64,000 nucleotides of DNA from Distichodus sexfasciatus (taxonomy: Eukaryota; Chordata; Actinopteri; Characiformes; Distichodontidae). Made by a program: the position numbers and the translations under genes. The notes beneath the pieces are model-generated. The model was not told the origin of the DNA. It did no database searches and saw nothing but the letters and a program-made list of their open reading frames with translations. This document shows, one piece after another, positions 31,974 to 44,974 of this stretch (the stretch's first letter is position 1; every line of letters starts with the position of its first letter). Location of the stretch: contig JAVGVS010000309.1 in assembly GCA_032718565.1 (NCBI GenBank), positions 124,001 to 188,000 of the forward strand, in the 5' to 3' direction.

Positions 31974-32002
31974 ATAAGTTAAGTCAGCTTGACTTAACTT
32001 AT
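31974..32002. repeat. Perfect 12-bp inverted repeat with 5-nt loop
   Basis: Arm ATAAGTTAAGTC, loop AGCTT, arm GACTTAACTTAT: a perfect hairpin of 12 bp. It lies alone in AT-rich DNA. Confidence 0.85.
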
Positions 32003-32690
32003 CAGCTTGATCAAAAGTATGAAAGTATCTGATATGGACTGCACTTAAACCTTAAATGGATTTTGCTGGCATTAATAAAGGTTGGACGCTACAAAACATA
32101 GACAAATAAAAGTCTTAACTCTGAGTGCTTTCATTTAAAAATTTATATTAAAAGTTTTCAAAATATGATGCTAATTTTTAAACTTATTCAATTAAAAAAC
32201 GGTGAGGACCAGGCTGTGGCACAAATCACCATCATTTTGACTCGGACTAACCAGAAAATGATTGGACGTGTTGTGATTTACATAAAAGCCTGCAGATGGC
32301 GATATCACACCTTCCCCATTAGTTTCCATTATACATTTTGTTTGTTTGTCACCAGACGTTACTGTGCAAAATATTACAAATAACAACAATGTTCATAAAA
32401 AGTACTGGAGTAAAATAACTGCAGACAAGTAGAGAGAGTGAAAGGTACTAAATTTGTACTCCAAATGACACTTAAGTATAGTAACAAATTACAAATACTT
32501 GCATACTATACACAACCGTTTAAATCAGTAGTCAATACGTGCAGTAGATGTGCGCTATATCGCACAATGAATAGCAGTAGTACAATAGGAAGCACCTTTA
32601 GAAAGTACACGAATCCTGTCTCTTATCGAATATTAGATTAGCATCAACGCTAATGAAAATTAGCATTAGCCGTTCTAATTCTGTTATGTT
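32003..32690. other. AT-rich DNA with hAT-type fragment
   Basis: About 32395-32520 carries AAAGTACTGGAGTAAAATA and ACTTAAGTATAGTAACAAAT, like the end of the hAT-derived repeat seen at 55004-55698. Nothing else recognised. Confidence 0.4.
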
Positions 32691-33480
32691 TTGTGCTCTC
32701 TAAAACACGCGATAATTTATCATTATAAATTATAAATTTCATGGGTAAGCTTTATGCTAGAAAGAATTTGTCTCAGACATCGGACACTTATACTACGTCA
32801 TTCACTGATTTCGTGTCCGTATGTGGGGAGACTCGGGGTCAAGTGGACAGGTTTACACGTAAGTAAGTGTGCCTGCTTACGTCTGCTCCATGCCCCGGGT
32901 GAAAATGAAAAAGTTTTTTCCGGACTTGTAACCCTTCTCCCCCTTGCCGGTAATCTCCCGAGAGCCCTGTAATCCCGCGGCGCATGCAGATGCCTCCGGC
33001 AGGAATATTACTGTTCATATTCTTAATCTGCTCTCAGATGCCTTTCTGTTCTCCCCTCACCCCCACCCTTCCTCACCCAGACGAGGCGTCCCGCTCGCCG
33101 TGTTCCGCTGGGAATTAAGTGTACTACATGGGGATTCATCGCGAGGTAGACTCTCTGAAGGATCAGACTGAGTTGAAGGTTGGAGCACTGTTATTTAAGG
33201 AACCCCAGCCGTGATTGCTCTCGCTCTCTCTTTTTTTCGCTCACGCCAGGCCCTGCTCGCCATGTTTTCTTTTTTACTCTCAAACGTGTGACATGAAAGC
33301 ACACAGAGAGAGAGAGAGCGAGAGAGAGAGAGAGGGAGATCTGTGGGAGACCACGCTCAGGTGCTGAAGCAGTGGCAGATGAGACTCAAGGAGGAGTAAA
33401 GCAGATTTAAGTTGTCCTCGTACGTGATACCTGGTTAAGCAGTTTGCCAAGTGTGCAGCAGCAGCGAAAGCAGTAGAAAC
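32691..33480. promoter_or_regulatory. Candidate non-coding regulatory segment with (GA)n
   Basis: Repeat-poor block (CCGGTAATCTCCCGAGAGCC, CCTGTAATCCCGCGGCGCAT, ATTCATCGCGAGG), CT-rich near 33220 and with a GA array at about 33305-33335. No supported reading frame. Confidence 0.3.
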
Positions 33481-34129
33481 ACCGGAGGAGGACCCTACAG
33501 ATCAATGTAATACTCAGAAAGCTTATTAAAAAGCTGTTGACACAAAGACATCGAAGTTACACGCAGGAGATTACAGTCTGGCAACGTCGACACCCACCTT
33601 GTCACTCCAGTGTGCAAAAGTGACATTTTTTTTTTCTTGAATTAGATGCGTTTTCATTTTGCTGTTACTGTCACTGTGATGAAGGCGTTCTTAAAATCAG
33701 GATAGTGTTGTTAAATGTTTAACTTTTTTGTTAATTATGTACTTTAATATACACCTATTTTCAAAATAAAAGTCATATAGTGTGCAAATAATCTGTTAAC
33801 CAAAAGCCTTTTAATATATATGACAAAATGTCTATCAAAAATTCATAATATATTTGCATGCAAAAACCATGTTAATAAACAACAAGAAAATATTTAATAC
33901 TCTTTTTGTATGATGTGTGGATTTTTTTGGGAATAAAACATTAAAATTAATTTAGTCACATAATCATTATACTTTTGCCTGCCTTCTATTCACAACCATC
34001 TGTTCCTGCCCAGATATGTTTTTCTGAACAGCTTGTGTAAAACTGTGTGCTTTGTGTGTGTATTTGTGTGTGTGTGTGTGTGATAGAGCGAGTGAGAGAG
34101 TGTGAGAGAGAGTGATTTGACTGTCAGAA
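33481..34129. other. AT-rich DNA with (GT)n
   Basis: GT array at about 34050-34082. The remainder has no recognised feature. Confidence 0.6.
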
Positions 34130-34570
34130 AGCGAGGCCGGGGTGCGTATCAGTGGAGTGTGAAATACGCCAGAGAGATTGACAGGTGAATGACGGATACC
34201 TGTGAAACATATTCTCTCCTCTGAGACTCGAGATTTTTCTCAAAGTGATATAAACAAAACATTATCAGAGACAACCCTCAGGAATTGCTTTATTCCCTGT
34301 GCCCTGAAAAAAAAGCTCAGCCGACCTAAAACGTTGTGATGTGGAAATCCTGTTGATTTTTTTTTTTTTTTCGGAGTTGAGTTGTGGGAACACTTTCTCA
34401 ATTATAAATGTAGGGAAAAGGAGGTGGCTGGGTTTCCTGAGCGGAACCTGGGGGTGACGGCCTGTGATAGAAACCCATTCTTTTGAGACGACTCGCCATG
34501 CATTTGTATGGCGTTTGGCATACATTTGCATGGTCTGGAAGGGTGTATTTGAAGAAAAATAAAGAAAGAT
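34130..34570. promoter_or_regulatory. Candidate non-coding regulatory segment
   Basis: Repeat-free sequence including TCAGTGGAGTGTGAAATACG, GAGATTGACAGGTGAATGAC (TTGACAG-type TALE homeodomain site) and CTCGCCATGCATTTGTATGG. Inference. Confidence 0.3.
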
Positions 34571-34999
34571 GAATCTGTATTTGTCCGCTTTTGACAGAAC
34601 ATGTAAGTAAGTTTGTGGATTACACTAGACCCAGAACGACTAGTTTACGTTCAACCAAGACGTCTTAGGGAACCTTTCACACTCAGGTTCCTTAATACAT
34701 CACGTACCTTTTGCAACATTACTCTTGTGGCAGCAATTTTTTCCTTTCTGTTCCTCAGATCAAACTGAACACTCATTGCGATCGTACCTTCCAGTCTGTT
34801 GCCAATGACACTAAGATCAGCTTCATCAATAGAATTGTAAGAAACGATGCAAGCAGGCAATTGGACACACACATACAGTGTATCTTTGATTTCGTTTGTA
34901 TTTTGTACTAATATTCTGCAGTGCCTTGTCACAGTTGTCTGTGAAAGGTATTTTATAAATCAATTTTATTTACTTTCTTACTTTTTTAAAAAGCCATCT
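34571..34999. other. Intergenic DNA, nothing recognised
   Basis: No repeat family or coding signal. Confidence 0.5.
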
Positions 35000-36480
35000 G
35001 GCGTCTCCGCCATCTTTTCTCTTGCTGCTCCACTTCCTCAAAACTTCCCATTATAAATAATTAGCCTTTACCAGCCTGTATCTCTCATCAGGTCACCTTG
35101 AGAAGAAGGTTTGTTCCCATTCTTCAGGGAATGGGATGGGCGTTGGGTTGGAGGGGGGACAACTCGTTTTAAGACGAATGACTGTATCGTACCCTTGACC
35201 AGGACAGTCTGTTCCACAACATTCGGCGAAGATTTCCGGCGTCGGAACCAGCGTTCCTCTGGGGCCAGTCTCTCCTTCGCCCCCCCCCTCTGGTTCTCTC
35301 TATCAGCAAAGCAACAGACGACCCTCAGCTCTCATCCACTAATTATTTCATTTGCAAGATAAATCAGGCCGGCTGCGTCAGATCAATCATGGCTGTCACT
35401 TGCGACATGCAGATCGCGGCACCACGCAAGAGCTTTTCCGCCCGTGCCAGCCTCCTTTATGGCTCTCAATTCCGCAAAGTCTGGCCTTTGTTCAACCGGA
35501 CAGGAATTTTGAGTTAATGGATGGTCGGGAGCTTTAAACGCTCGCCGATTAAATGTTTCTATTGAGTACATTTGCTGAATTTGCGAATTTCGGATGCCCT
35601 TCTTTCTTTGCTCTCCCTGTGTCTCCCCTTTCTACGAAAACATCCAATCCTTCTATCCATTACTGGACGTTTTCCCTCCTACCGCTTTTAACAAGGATGT
35701 TTTACACGTGTAGACAATGTCGGTTAGCAAGTGAAGGAAATGTGTTTACTGTAAATATTTGCTTGCTGTAGGAGCACGGTGAGCTACAAATATACAAGTG
35801 TTCATGCAGGGGCCTCGAGAGGGGCCTCACGGGTTTACAGCATGTCGCCGCCACTCGTACACCACCCAAGCGGCGCAAAACAGGCGTTCCGTCCTCACCC
35901 TCCGGCCCTGATCCTTGTCGGCCGCCGTGTTCCTCGCTAATAAACAACGCTTGTCCACTTGGGGATAACATGGGCAAAAGATTTAGCCGCTTGCTGCTGG
36001 ATAATATTTTTTTATTACTCGTATGTGTTCTTGCTTTTCTGACATTGGATTATGAATGTTAGTCGGGGATATAAAGCTGAGGCAACGTTCATCTGTGATT
36101 GCGGTCGGGGGCGGTTGTGGGATTGAAATGTGTGTTGTTTTGGCAGGAACGTTCAGTCTCATTACACGTCCCTGTTGTTTTTTGTGTGTGTGTTTGGTGT
36201 TTCACTCTTCGGGAGATTGCCAGAGTTTTATTTGGGACGGAATGAAGGGAAGCGGCAATCTTGATGCCTCGTTTGTTGAGTAACGCTGACAGGCTGGTTT
36301 TGTGTCACCAAACAAATAGGACTGATTCACATTCGCCATTGACAAAGAATGTTACAGCCGGTGCTGCTCTTCAAATCGGCCGATCAACACTCATGCGAAT
36401 ATGGTAGCGTGAAATGAAATCCATTACTTTTAAATGGGGGGATATTAACTCAACCCATCTCTCACTCGCCCTATATGAAA
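35000..36480. promoter_or_regulatory. Long repeat-free block, candidate regulatory cluster
   Basis: About 1.5 kb without recognised mobile repeats, CpG-containing throughout. Includes ATCAATCATGGCTGTCACTT, GATTAAATGTTTCTATTG, ACAGCATGTCGCCGCCACTC and GGAGATTGCCAGAGTTTTAT. No reading frame is supported. It is one of the longest clean stretches of the desert. Confidence 0.35.
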
Positions 36481-36589
36481 AATTAGGCTCTTTCAGAGCC
36501 AAGACTACCTGTTATGTTATATCAGCAGCGAGCAACAATTCATCTTAATGTGTTACTGAAAAGGGATTTTGCCACTTATAATACTATAT

Positions 36590-36780
36590 GCCGATATTAC
36601 TTTTGAATATGGCTACTTTTGCCAATAGGAGCAGCAGATCGCCCAGGCTGATGGCAGAGGAATGGAAGCGGGCGGTCGGCGGCTGAAATGTTCTGATATG
36701 AGCTGGATTACATGCATGAGTGATTCTGATGCTTTCACTGTAATTGATTCTTTTCAAAAGGAGTTGTCTCTTCTAGCCTT
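36590..36780. promoter_or_regulatory. Candidate non-coding regulatory segment
   Basis: GCAGCAGATCGCCCAGGCTG, GGAAGCGGGCGGTCGGCGGC, ATGAGCTGGATTACATGCAT and CACTGTAATTGATTCTTTTC. Sharp composition, TAATTGATT homeodomain-type site, ended by a CT-rich run. Inference. Confidence 0.4.
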
Positions 36781-37500
36781 TCTCTCTCTCTCTCGCCCGC
36801 TCTCTCTCCTTTGCATGTTTTAAGGTGCACTGGAGCATGTCCAGGTTTTCTTAACGCTATAGATATCCCTCAGACCCAAGCCTTTCTGATCGCACGCTAT
36901 CATTAACGTACCCGAGTAGCATTTTATGGCGCACGTTTGCCGTTTGCATTTAATCTCTCCAGAGCCTCAGTGCCTCAGAGCCTCACTTGCCAAACTTCTG
37001 GATGGCATTCAGATGAATCAGTGTGTCATTTGTTCGCTGGTTTTTCACAAACCAAAAACCAAATCCCCCCAAAATGACTTTTTTCAGTGTTTGTTTTTAA
37101 TACCAAAATGGAGGCGTTTTTCCAATTTGCCATTTTGCACTCAAATTAAAAAGGGAAAATGTAGAAAACAGGTACCTGTATTATATTCAGATGAAAGCGT
37201 GTTTTCAGTAGTCATTATTTATTGTTTCTTTTTTTCCTTTTTTGACCATTTTATGGTGAAAAACATGGTTTCGGTTTTAGTTTTTTTTGCTAAAAACTAA
37301 TGAACAACTGATACAAAGATTCAGATGCCACTGTCTGAGCCTTTACACTATTGTCAAACTCATTACATCGCCCTTGTGAAATGCACACTGGAAAAATCTA
37401 CTGTAAGCGATTAAATAAAGTACACTACTTGTCTAATGTTGTCTAAACTGAACGAGTGCTCCCTGCAAAGAAAAAATGTGTTCTCGTTTTATTTGTGGTT
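36781..37500. other. Intergenic DNA, nothing recognised
   Basis: CT-rich at the left edge, AT-rich later. The frame at 36926-37300 shows no family resemblance. Confidence 0.5.
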
Positions 37501-37800
37501 CCTTATTAACTTTTTTTCTTACACCGTCAGTTTCAGTGACAGCTTTTCGGCATCCAAATAACGTAACTGCGCGCAACCCGGGGCTCGGCATCCGCTCCAT
37601 ACAAGCCCCATCCTATGTTGGGTGCTGGTAAACAACATGCAAGTTATTTTGGAAATGGAGTAATTAAGCAGCTCCAAAACGAACACGGCCCCCGTGTAAA
37701 GGAGCGGCGATGTCATTTGCATGCCTTTGAATGCGCCGTGGGGCTCTGCGGGGACTTTTTCCGTGGATGAGATTTGCGATGCCATGCTGCCTTCATTTTA
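37501..37800. promoter_or_regulatory. Candidate non-coding regulatory segment
   Basis: Includes AACAACATGCAAGTTATTTT, GAGTAATTAAGCAGCTCC, ATGTCATTTGCATGCCTTTG and GGATGAGATTTGCGATGCCA. POU-like ATTTGCAT and homeodomain-type TAATTA sites. Repeat-free. Inference. Confidence 0.4.
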
Positions 37801-38969
37801 AACAGCGCTACACAAACAAAGAAAAGTGGACCAGCTGACGACTTTTACTTTCTCTTTCTCTGCCTTATTCTTTTTACAGTTTTCTTTGCCGTACTTTCAT
37901 CAGGGGAAACACAGGGGCACACCACAAAAACTATGTTAAACTCTAGGCTAGGGCAAAGGGTTAGGGGAGTAACAATCTATCTACATAAATAAATCAATTT
38001 AGTGATTGAGACCATAGCATTGATCCAAAATGAAAACACTGATACAAGATCATATATATTCCAACATCACTTTAAATTGAACAGGAGGTGTCTTTTTAAT
38101 TAAAAGTGAAGATTGTTTATCATTAAAATGTTTGGTAGAGCTCAGGAATTAAATAATACATTCTTGTTGTTTTTTTGTGATTTTACATGAATCAATGTGA
38201 TTGTGTTCAATCAATATATGATATTGTCTCATATCGTTTGCCAGCTCCTGAACGGAATCAAAATCCCATCATCGCAGACTTTGTGATTTTGGAAGACGTC
38301 AAATATTTTCCCACGATTTTCATCTTGTATTAGAATGAAACTTGTACTGTGAGATTCTTTGCTGTTCAGAAAGAGCTAAAAATATCCAGTTCCATTATGT
38401 TTTTCCAACTAAAACAGCAAAGGGACAGTGGTCACAGTCTGATGACATCATCTTATCTCAAAGTCGTTTAGAACAAAACTGCAGCAAACTTATGGGAAAG
38501 ATTGTAAACTGACAGCAGAGATTGGTTAAAAAAGAAGAAAAATACTTTTGCAAAGTGCTGATTACAGTGTTCAGTAGAGGGACATTGTTACAAAGAGAGA
38601 TAACGTGACCTGCTTGACTAACTTGCAGGTTTACTGTATAACTCTCGGTACACAAACCTGGGAACCAAAAAAGCTACTTAGATAGGGAGCGGTACTCTTA
38701 GTAGTGCAAAGTGCAGCAATGATGCTTTTAAACATGTACTGTACCACATCCCATAGGAAAAACCTTGTGTGTGCATGCATGCACTGCACATAAAGTGAAA
38801 CTAATACTGTAAGGGAGAAAATGAGGAACATTACTGAGAAATGACAAAAATTGAAAATATGATATTTTAAAGGACAATAAATACAGTAAAATAAGTTAAA
38901 TAAATAAAGATAATAAATAAAGATATAACATGATGAGTTCTTTAAATAACATAAAATAAGTCTAATACA
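37801..38969. other. AT-rich intergenic DNA, nothing recognised
   Basis: No repeat family or coding signal identified. Confidence 0.5.
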
Positions 38970-39460
38970 TGCCGAAAATGTAATTTGTAACATATTCCAT
39001 TAGAATACTCAATGTGAGTAACATATTCTAAATTCTTTGGATTACTTCCACATTGTCTTGTTTTTTACAACTGTATGAATGTGGCAATCACACCCTTCAC
39101 GGTCATATTCCATCCTTTTCGTTCTTTTAATCTGAGGTATTGTCTGAATTTCCAAGACAGAAATGCATTTCTGCCCTGGCTCTGTCGTGCTGGCTCCAGC
39201 TCTGACTCCTCCAGTGTGTGACTGCGGCAACTGCCGTTAAATGAACGTTTACATATGAATCTTAAGGCTTCCGGTAATGAATGGAATAGGCATAATTTAT
39301 TAGAGAGAGGATAAATATGTAAAACAGACTACTGTCATGGATTACTGTAATGTAATCCATTATTTTTAACAATGTAACTGTATTCCAATTACCATCTATT
39401 TAAACTGTAACTGTAACGGAATACAGTAACCTATAATTTGTAATCTGACTATGCAACAGC
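38970..39460. repeat. Degraded fish repeat (ATGTAATC/GGATTAC type)
   Basis: GAAAATGTAATTTGTAACAT and TTTGGATTACTTCC at the left, and CATGGATTACTGTAATGTAA, GTAACTGTATTCCAATTACC and TTGTAATCTGAC at the right, resemble a widespread fish hAT-derived repeat. Boundaries uncertain. Confidence 0.35.
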
Positions 39461-40911
39461 GGTACACCTATTCTGATACAACACTGCACCTGCACTTAGA
39501 CATGTGTGCACCTTTAGAAATTGTATAGAAAATGTGTCATTATTTTTGGCCAAATGCTAAAGCATTTAGCTGAAATGATAATATTTGAGAGAGAGAGAGT
39601 GAGGCCTTCCAAATGCATATCTTTTCTTTTACTCATAATTAGAAAGGCCATCGATCAGGCAGGCAGAGCTCCCATTCATCTCCCTGATTGGCCACATGAC
39701 AAATGAAGAAGACAATAAGCAGCGCGTCAGCACAGAGAAGCAGAGATGGATTGCTCAGTGGTGAGAGGAGAGGAGAAGCCACTTAACCCCGCCTCCGGGC
39801 CGAACCCTCAACGACCCGATCTGGTCACACTAAACACACTTACAGCACCACGGGCTCTCTTTCTCATAGGCTACTATTCATTAGGAAATCAACACTTAGT
39901 ACACACACACACAGAGTCTCTCCTTACGTTCCAGACTCCTTTGCTGAATGGACAAATGTCACTTACATGATTGATGCTGCTTGATTGTTCGCCTCGACCA
40001 TAACACCTAATTCATAATTCAACTTGTTTTTTTCCTCTTTTCTTTAGGGTGAAACACCCACTGAGTCACAATGAATGCATGTAACAGAATCCCTGCTTAA
40101 TAAATGCAGTACACTAGTACTGTACATTTACCTCTAGCCAGTTATTTATTACTACTACTGGTTATTTTCCACGGTGTCTCCCACCAAATAAGAAGACAGC
40201 AGATGGCGTAATGTGTTAAGCATGTAAAACTCCTTGAAAGCCTTGAACTTCCTTGAACTCCTGGAGTTGTTAAAAGTGAATGGAGTGTATGTTCTGCAGA
40301 ATGGAAAATAATATTGAAACGGGGTTCACTGACTTTCAAAATAAATTAGGTAATGGGAGCTCATTACAATAAATGATTTAGTCTAATTTCAATAGGTCTA
40401 ATGAAGTCCGCATGTTAAAGCTTAAACTTAAAATGTATTGATAATTTTTTTTCAATCCAATTATATCCAGCAATAATGGTTTATAATTTGTAAGTTGGAA
40501 ATGTCAGGTGGAAACACAAAGACTACAGTTAACTTGTCATTTTGTCAACTTGTAATTTTATTTTGTAATATTGAGATTTTTTTTTACCTGTATTGATGAA
40601 CAAACCGAAAAATACACATGCTTTATAGTGTCACACTGTTTTTAACACGCAAACATTCATGGCAAGTGAAAAGTCTAATTACAAGTAGCAACTTCAAAGA
40701 CAAAAGACTAAACTGTCTGCTTCACACCCATATTTCTCTCTGTATAATATTCTGTAACATTCATAGAATTTGGACAAAGCAACCAACGAGAACACTGCCT
40801 GAAACACATACGTCTGTAACATCTGCATTAAATATGTCTTCTTCAAGCAAGTGCATGAAGGTTGTCATCTGTTTTATCTGTAAAAACATCTAACAATATT
40901 TACAGACCATC
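39461..40911. other. Intergenic DNA, nothing recognised
   Basis: Short CA run near 39901. AT-rich. No supported gene or repeat family. Confidence 0.5.
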
Positions 40912-41012
40912 CTGTTGTAAGTTCAAATCTAGCTCTATCCAACTTCCAGCACTGCTCACATGAGCAAGACCCTTAACTTCAAGTTGCTCCAGGGAACTTG
41001 AGCAAGAACTAA
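40912..41012 (+). repeat. SINE-A fragment
   Basis: GTAAGTTCAAATCTAGCTC (B-box-like), AGCAAGACCCTTAACTTCAA and GTTGCTCCAGGGAACTTGAG in SINE-A order. The 3' tail is missing. Confidence 0.65.
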
Positions 41013-41169
41013 TGTGGTTGGATTTATTCAAACAGGCCCATATTAGCTTTCATTTTGGCAAATTTGTGGCTTTTTGGAGTTGAATTATCCCTTTAAAGTT
41101 CTGTGCACAAGGCAATGATACTCCTACTCTAGAAATTTGAATGGAGTTGTTCATTTACCTTCCCAGCTA

Positions 41170-41214
<45 letters not shown>

Positions 41215-41235
41215 AGAAAGAGAGAGAGAGAGATC
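41170..41235. repeat. (GA)n microsatellite
   Basis: GA dinucleotides with GGGA interruptions. Confidence 0.9.
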
Positions 41236-41439
41236 AACAGGAGTTGGAGGAGTTCACGGTGAATTAAAGTCCTACTGCTCCCATCTCTCCTCGACTTTAT
41301 TAGCCTGCTAACCGCAATCATATTATGCAAAGGAGAATAGTTCATCGGGAAGGGGGGGGGAATGAAGATGAAAAAATAATAACCTTATAAAGATTAATGC
41401 GCCCTTCCACTTCATCTATCTATCCATCCATCCATCCAT

Positions 41440-42060
41440 CCACCCACTTTTTTTCTTCCCTAGCACCCGGGCTCCGGCGTTCATAAGAAATCCGAATTGG
41501 TTTTTCAATTACTGAGGGCGCACCAGCTCGCTGGCTAAACAAAGACTTTTCCGGCAGGCTCCAACCGGGCGGTTTGAGATTATGCATTACTGCAATATCC
41601 AATTTAATAACTCGGATTTCCTATATTGTTTCTCCCCCCTCTTCTTTCCTTCATTGTGTTCCGCTTCCGAGCCGAAGCCGACTCCGTCTCGCAGGCAGGG
41701 TTTCGCTAGCTAGAGTTAACAAAGACATTCACAATGATGAAGTCTGTAGACACGGAGGCATACAGAGACTTATCAATAAAGAGACATGAAATTGGATTCA
41801 TAGTTTAGGTCCCGGAAAGAGGCTGGCAATATGATTAAATTAATTATGTAGAGGAGTGAATATTAGTTGGCGGCTAAAGAGGCTTTTAATGTGCTCGGTA
41901 ATGGCCTTCAGTTTGTCTTTGAATAAGCATAAATCTAGTTTTATTGGAAATTGCGAGCTTTTTTCTTGCCGCTGCCTTTCTGTGTAGCACGAGGTTCAGT
42001 TAAAGTTTATCAAAGGGCTGAATGCCTATAGTGCAGTTCATCTAGTTTCTACATTGCACA
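41440..42060. promoter_or_regulatory. Candidate non-coding regulatory segment (strong)
   Basis: Repeat-free block with GAGATTATGCATTACTGCAA, TCCAATTTAATAACTCGGAT, AATATGATTAAATTAATTAT, GAATATTAGTTGGCGGCTAA and TAATGTGCTCGGTAATGGCC. Dense ATTA/TAATTA cores in a sharply bounded island without mobile repeats. It is the most enhancer-like stretch of the window by eye. Confidence 0.45.
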
Positions 42061-42849
42061 CACTGACTGACCGCACACACATTCAATGATTTCTTTGGGC
42101 TCCTCATACTTTCTTAATATCACTTTGACACTTCTTAACTTTATAGATCTGATAAATAGGCTACTGTATATTTTGAAAAGGCCCTGGGCATTCACACTTG
42201 ATGGTAGATCTGACTGAAGTGCAAAAGGCTTTCTTATATAACGTCATGGTGGATTTCAAGCAAAGGTGATAAAAGACGTTTCATTTTAGAAAAATAAATC
42301 TGTTCATGCCGGAGTTGGTCAGTGATGTCATCGCAATTTGTTTTCGCCGATATGATGGATATGTGTAAGGGCCTGAGCACGAAATTGATTTGCCAGAGTC
42401 ACACTTGAAAAAGGGAGGTAGAAAGGGGAAAAAGGGATTTTAGGTGAAACAAAATCCATCCTGCAGGATTTATTCTGCTAAAGGAAAGCTCACATTTGCT
42501 GAATTTGTCAGTCTGATACCTTTATGTGTGGGTGTGGATTTTGTTTATAAAATGTCCCAAATATGGTAGAAAGAAAAAATGATAAGGGTCAAATTACCTA
42601 AAGGCCAAAAATTGCTTTTTTATAAGTTTAAGGATGTGGTTTTAAGCATGGAAAATATTTGTATTGTATAGAAAGGACAAATATACTGCATTTTACCTGC
42701 ATGTTATTTAAAGTGCTTCTACAAGTCTCTAGAACGCTTATTAAGAAATGGAAGTGTTATACCAAAAGATTTGTTTTAATGGTGGGCGAGTACGCTTATC
42801 AAATCATGTCATTCCCTTAGAATACACGGTCATCCTGACGTCACTTGAA
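42061..42849. other. Intergenic DNA, nothing recognised
   Basis: CCGGAGTTGGTCAGTGATGTCATCGC near 42309 could be extra candidate regulatory sequence. Otherwise unremarkable. Confidence 0.4.
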
Positions 42850-43160
42850 TCACCGAAGGAAGTCAACTGAGCCAATTTAGGCTTCTGGCAAACAGTTGCC
42901 GTCAACCTAAGCAAGGTCAGATTTTCACATGCAAATTAGATTTGTGGCACACTTCTAGCAAGCTTTGTGCACTTGGCAAATTTGTCACCCCAAAGTTAAC
43001 TACAAGTTTGCCGTTACTGGCAAATTGTTTCGGCAAATATATTTGCCACTAGTGGCAATTTGTCACTGTTGCCAGAACATTGCCGCAAAGTCAACACAAA
43101 TTAACTACAGATTTGCTGTAAATCTGCAAACAGAAACATTTTGTTTTTATAAGGGTAATG
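42850..43160 (+). repeat. Family-D repeat, copy 1 (TTTGCCA-rich)
   Basis: Rich in TTTGCCA/TGGCAAA motifs (TTTGCCACTAGTGGCAATTT near 43040). Its translation PLVAICHCCQNIA is echoed as PLVPICHCCQNIA on the minus strand of 51325-51665, so the two are inverted copies of one dispersed element. No protein is implied. Confidence 0.7.
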
Positions 43161-44974
43161 AACATGTTTTACTTTGAAATGTTAGATCTTTTCTTCATGC
43201 ATTTCTTTAACACAAGCCTAAACGAACAAACAAATTCAGCTCTGCCCCATCTACTAAAACAAAGCAAGCAAACGATATTAACCACTCCTGAGAAAGTGTG
43301 AACAACAATTGAGCAAAGCCTCTGACACTGATAAAAAATAAAAAAAAACAGGACAAAGCAGAGAAGCCGTCTTAAATAGGGGAAGGGGGAAACTCAGCTG
43401 AAGAACATTAGCACTAACGAACCCCAGACCTAACCAGACAAAAACAAGGGAAGCCAAAAAAAGAGACCCCTAGAGGCCAGGTGTGAAGCCACAGGCTTGA
43501 TCCTGACTATTTTTTATGTAAAAAATATTCTTCTTTCGGCTTCTCCTGTTAAATAAAAAACGAAATAAAAATGCACTCAAACACACGTTCTGCAACTTTA
43601 GCCCGGCCCAGATTGTGTTCAAATTTAAACAGGAAAGAATAAGAGCATTTGTAATAAATCTGTCATTTGAATATTCCCTATGGTGATTTGTAGGTTTAAG
43701 GGATCATTCACTTATTTGGTATCGCTAAGCCCCTTGGGCCTTGGACCACCCTATCTCAGCTTTAAAGATGCTTAACCTTTTGAGGCAATCGGTGCTTATT
43801 TCTCTTACATATTGTCTTCAGGGAGGAGGTGATGAGGAAGGGATGCGTTGACATCTGCTACTGTATAAACATCAGATATGACTTGTAGTCCCTGATGCTT
43901 CAAATGAGGTTTAACTCAGAAACAATGAATGAAGCACAGGGCATCCCTCATGTTCAGAAACTTGTTGTATGGTGTGTAATGGTTGTGTAATCTTGCCATT
44001 TTTGTCCTTGCACAGAGGAACACTGGGAAACATTTGCTTGAAGCGCTATGCCTTGGGCATCTCCAGCCTTTTCTCTTCCCACGTCTGAGTCTCTTACAAA
44101 TGTTGTGAAAGGAGGGGAATAAGTCATTTTATCAGATGCTGAACCCAGGTTGGTGTTAGCTGACTGCACACTCCCAACCCGAAACTCACTTTAGAGTGTT
44201 TAGTTTATACTCAGCCATTCCCCATTGCTTTTGGGAAGTAACAAATACCTGCCATCTTCAGTTTTGCAGTCCGCTGAGCAAAAATAAGAAATCACAACCT
44301 CTAAATCTCTGTGGGCTAAACAAAGGCAACATTCACTGTTTTTGTAGCAAGAAAAGGCTTTGATGGACTGGGCCTCCCAAGAAGCTGGTGTAAACAGCAT
44401 CACATTTGTACACAAGAAAGGAAGAGTGGCTATTTTCCTTCTTATTGTAGCTTTTCGTTTTTGAGAAGAGTCTCTTTCCATGCATAGCAAAATACAGTAT
44501 TTCTTTTGTAAGAATACCCTAAGGAGCATCAAAGGTTTTAAGCTAGTCCACGATGGTCAAAAACAAGTTCTTGCTGGTGTAGGACTGATCAAGGAGTTAA
44601 ACTACATGTCAGACTGGTCTGCCATATTGGTTTTATATGAAGATCATTGAAAAAAACCCAGCTTATGGTGCTGACCAGATAAAACCAGCTTACTGGACCA
44701 AGCTGACATGCTGTTTTTTAAAGCACTGAAGCATATTTTACGTGTGATGCTTAAAAAAGTTTGCCCATAACTTTGATGTAGCTCCTTGAGTCAAGCTTTT
44801 TTGGTAGTGAGGACATTGATGCCCAGAATGGGTTCATGTTTTATGTCTTAATTTTTCAAATTTAAACCATAATATATCCACCATGTTCATGCCTAACATA
44901 AAGAAACTTTATTGAGAATAATATTTGGACTCTACATAAATTACCGTGTTTTTTAATTTAAATTAAAACTGAAA
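43161..44974. other. Intergenic DNA, nothing recognised
   Basis: AT-rich; no repeat family or coding signal. 44575-44770 has degenerate CAGCTTA/ACCAGCT phrases that may be an old repeat. Confidence 0.4.
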
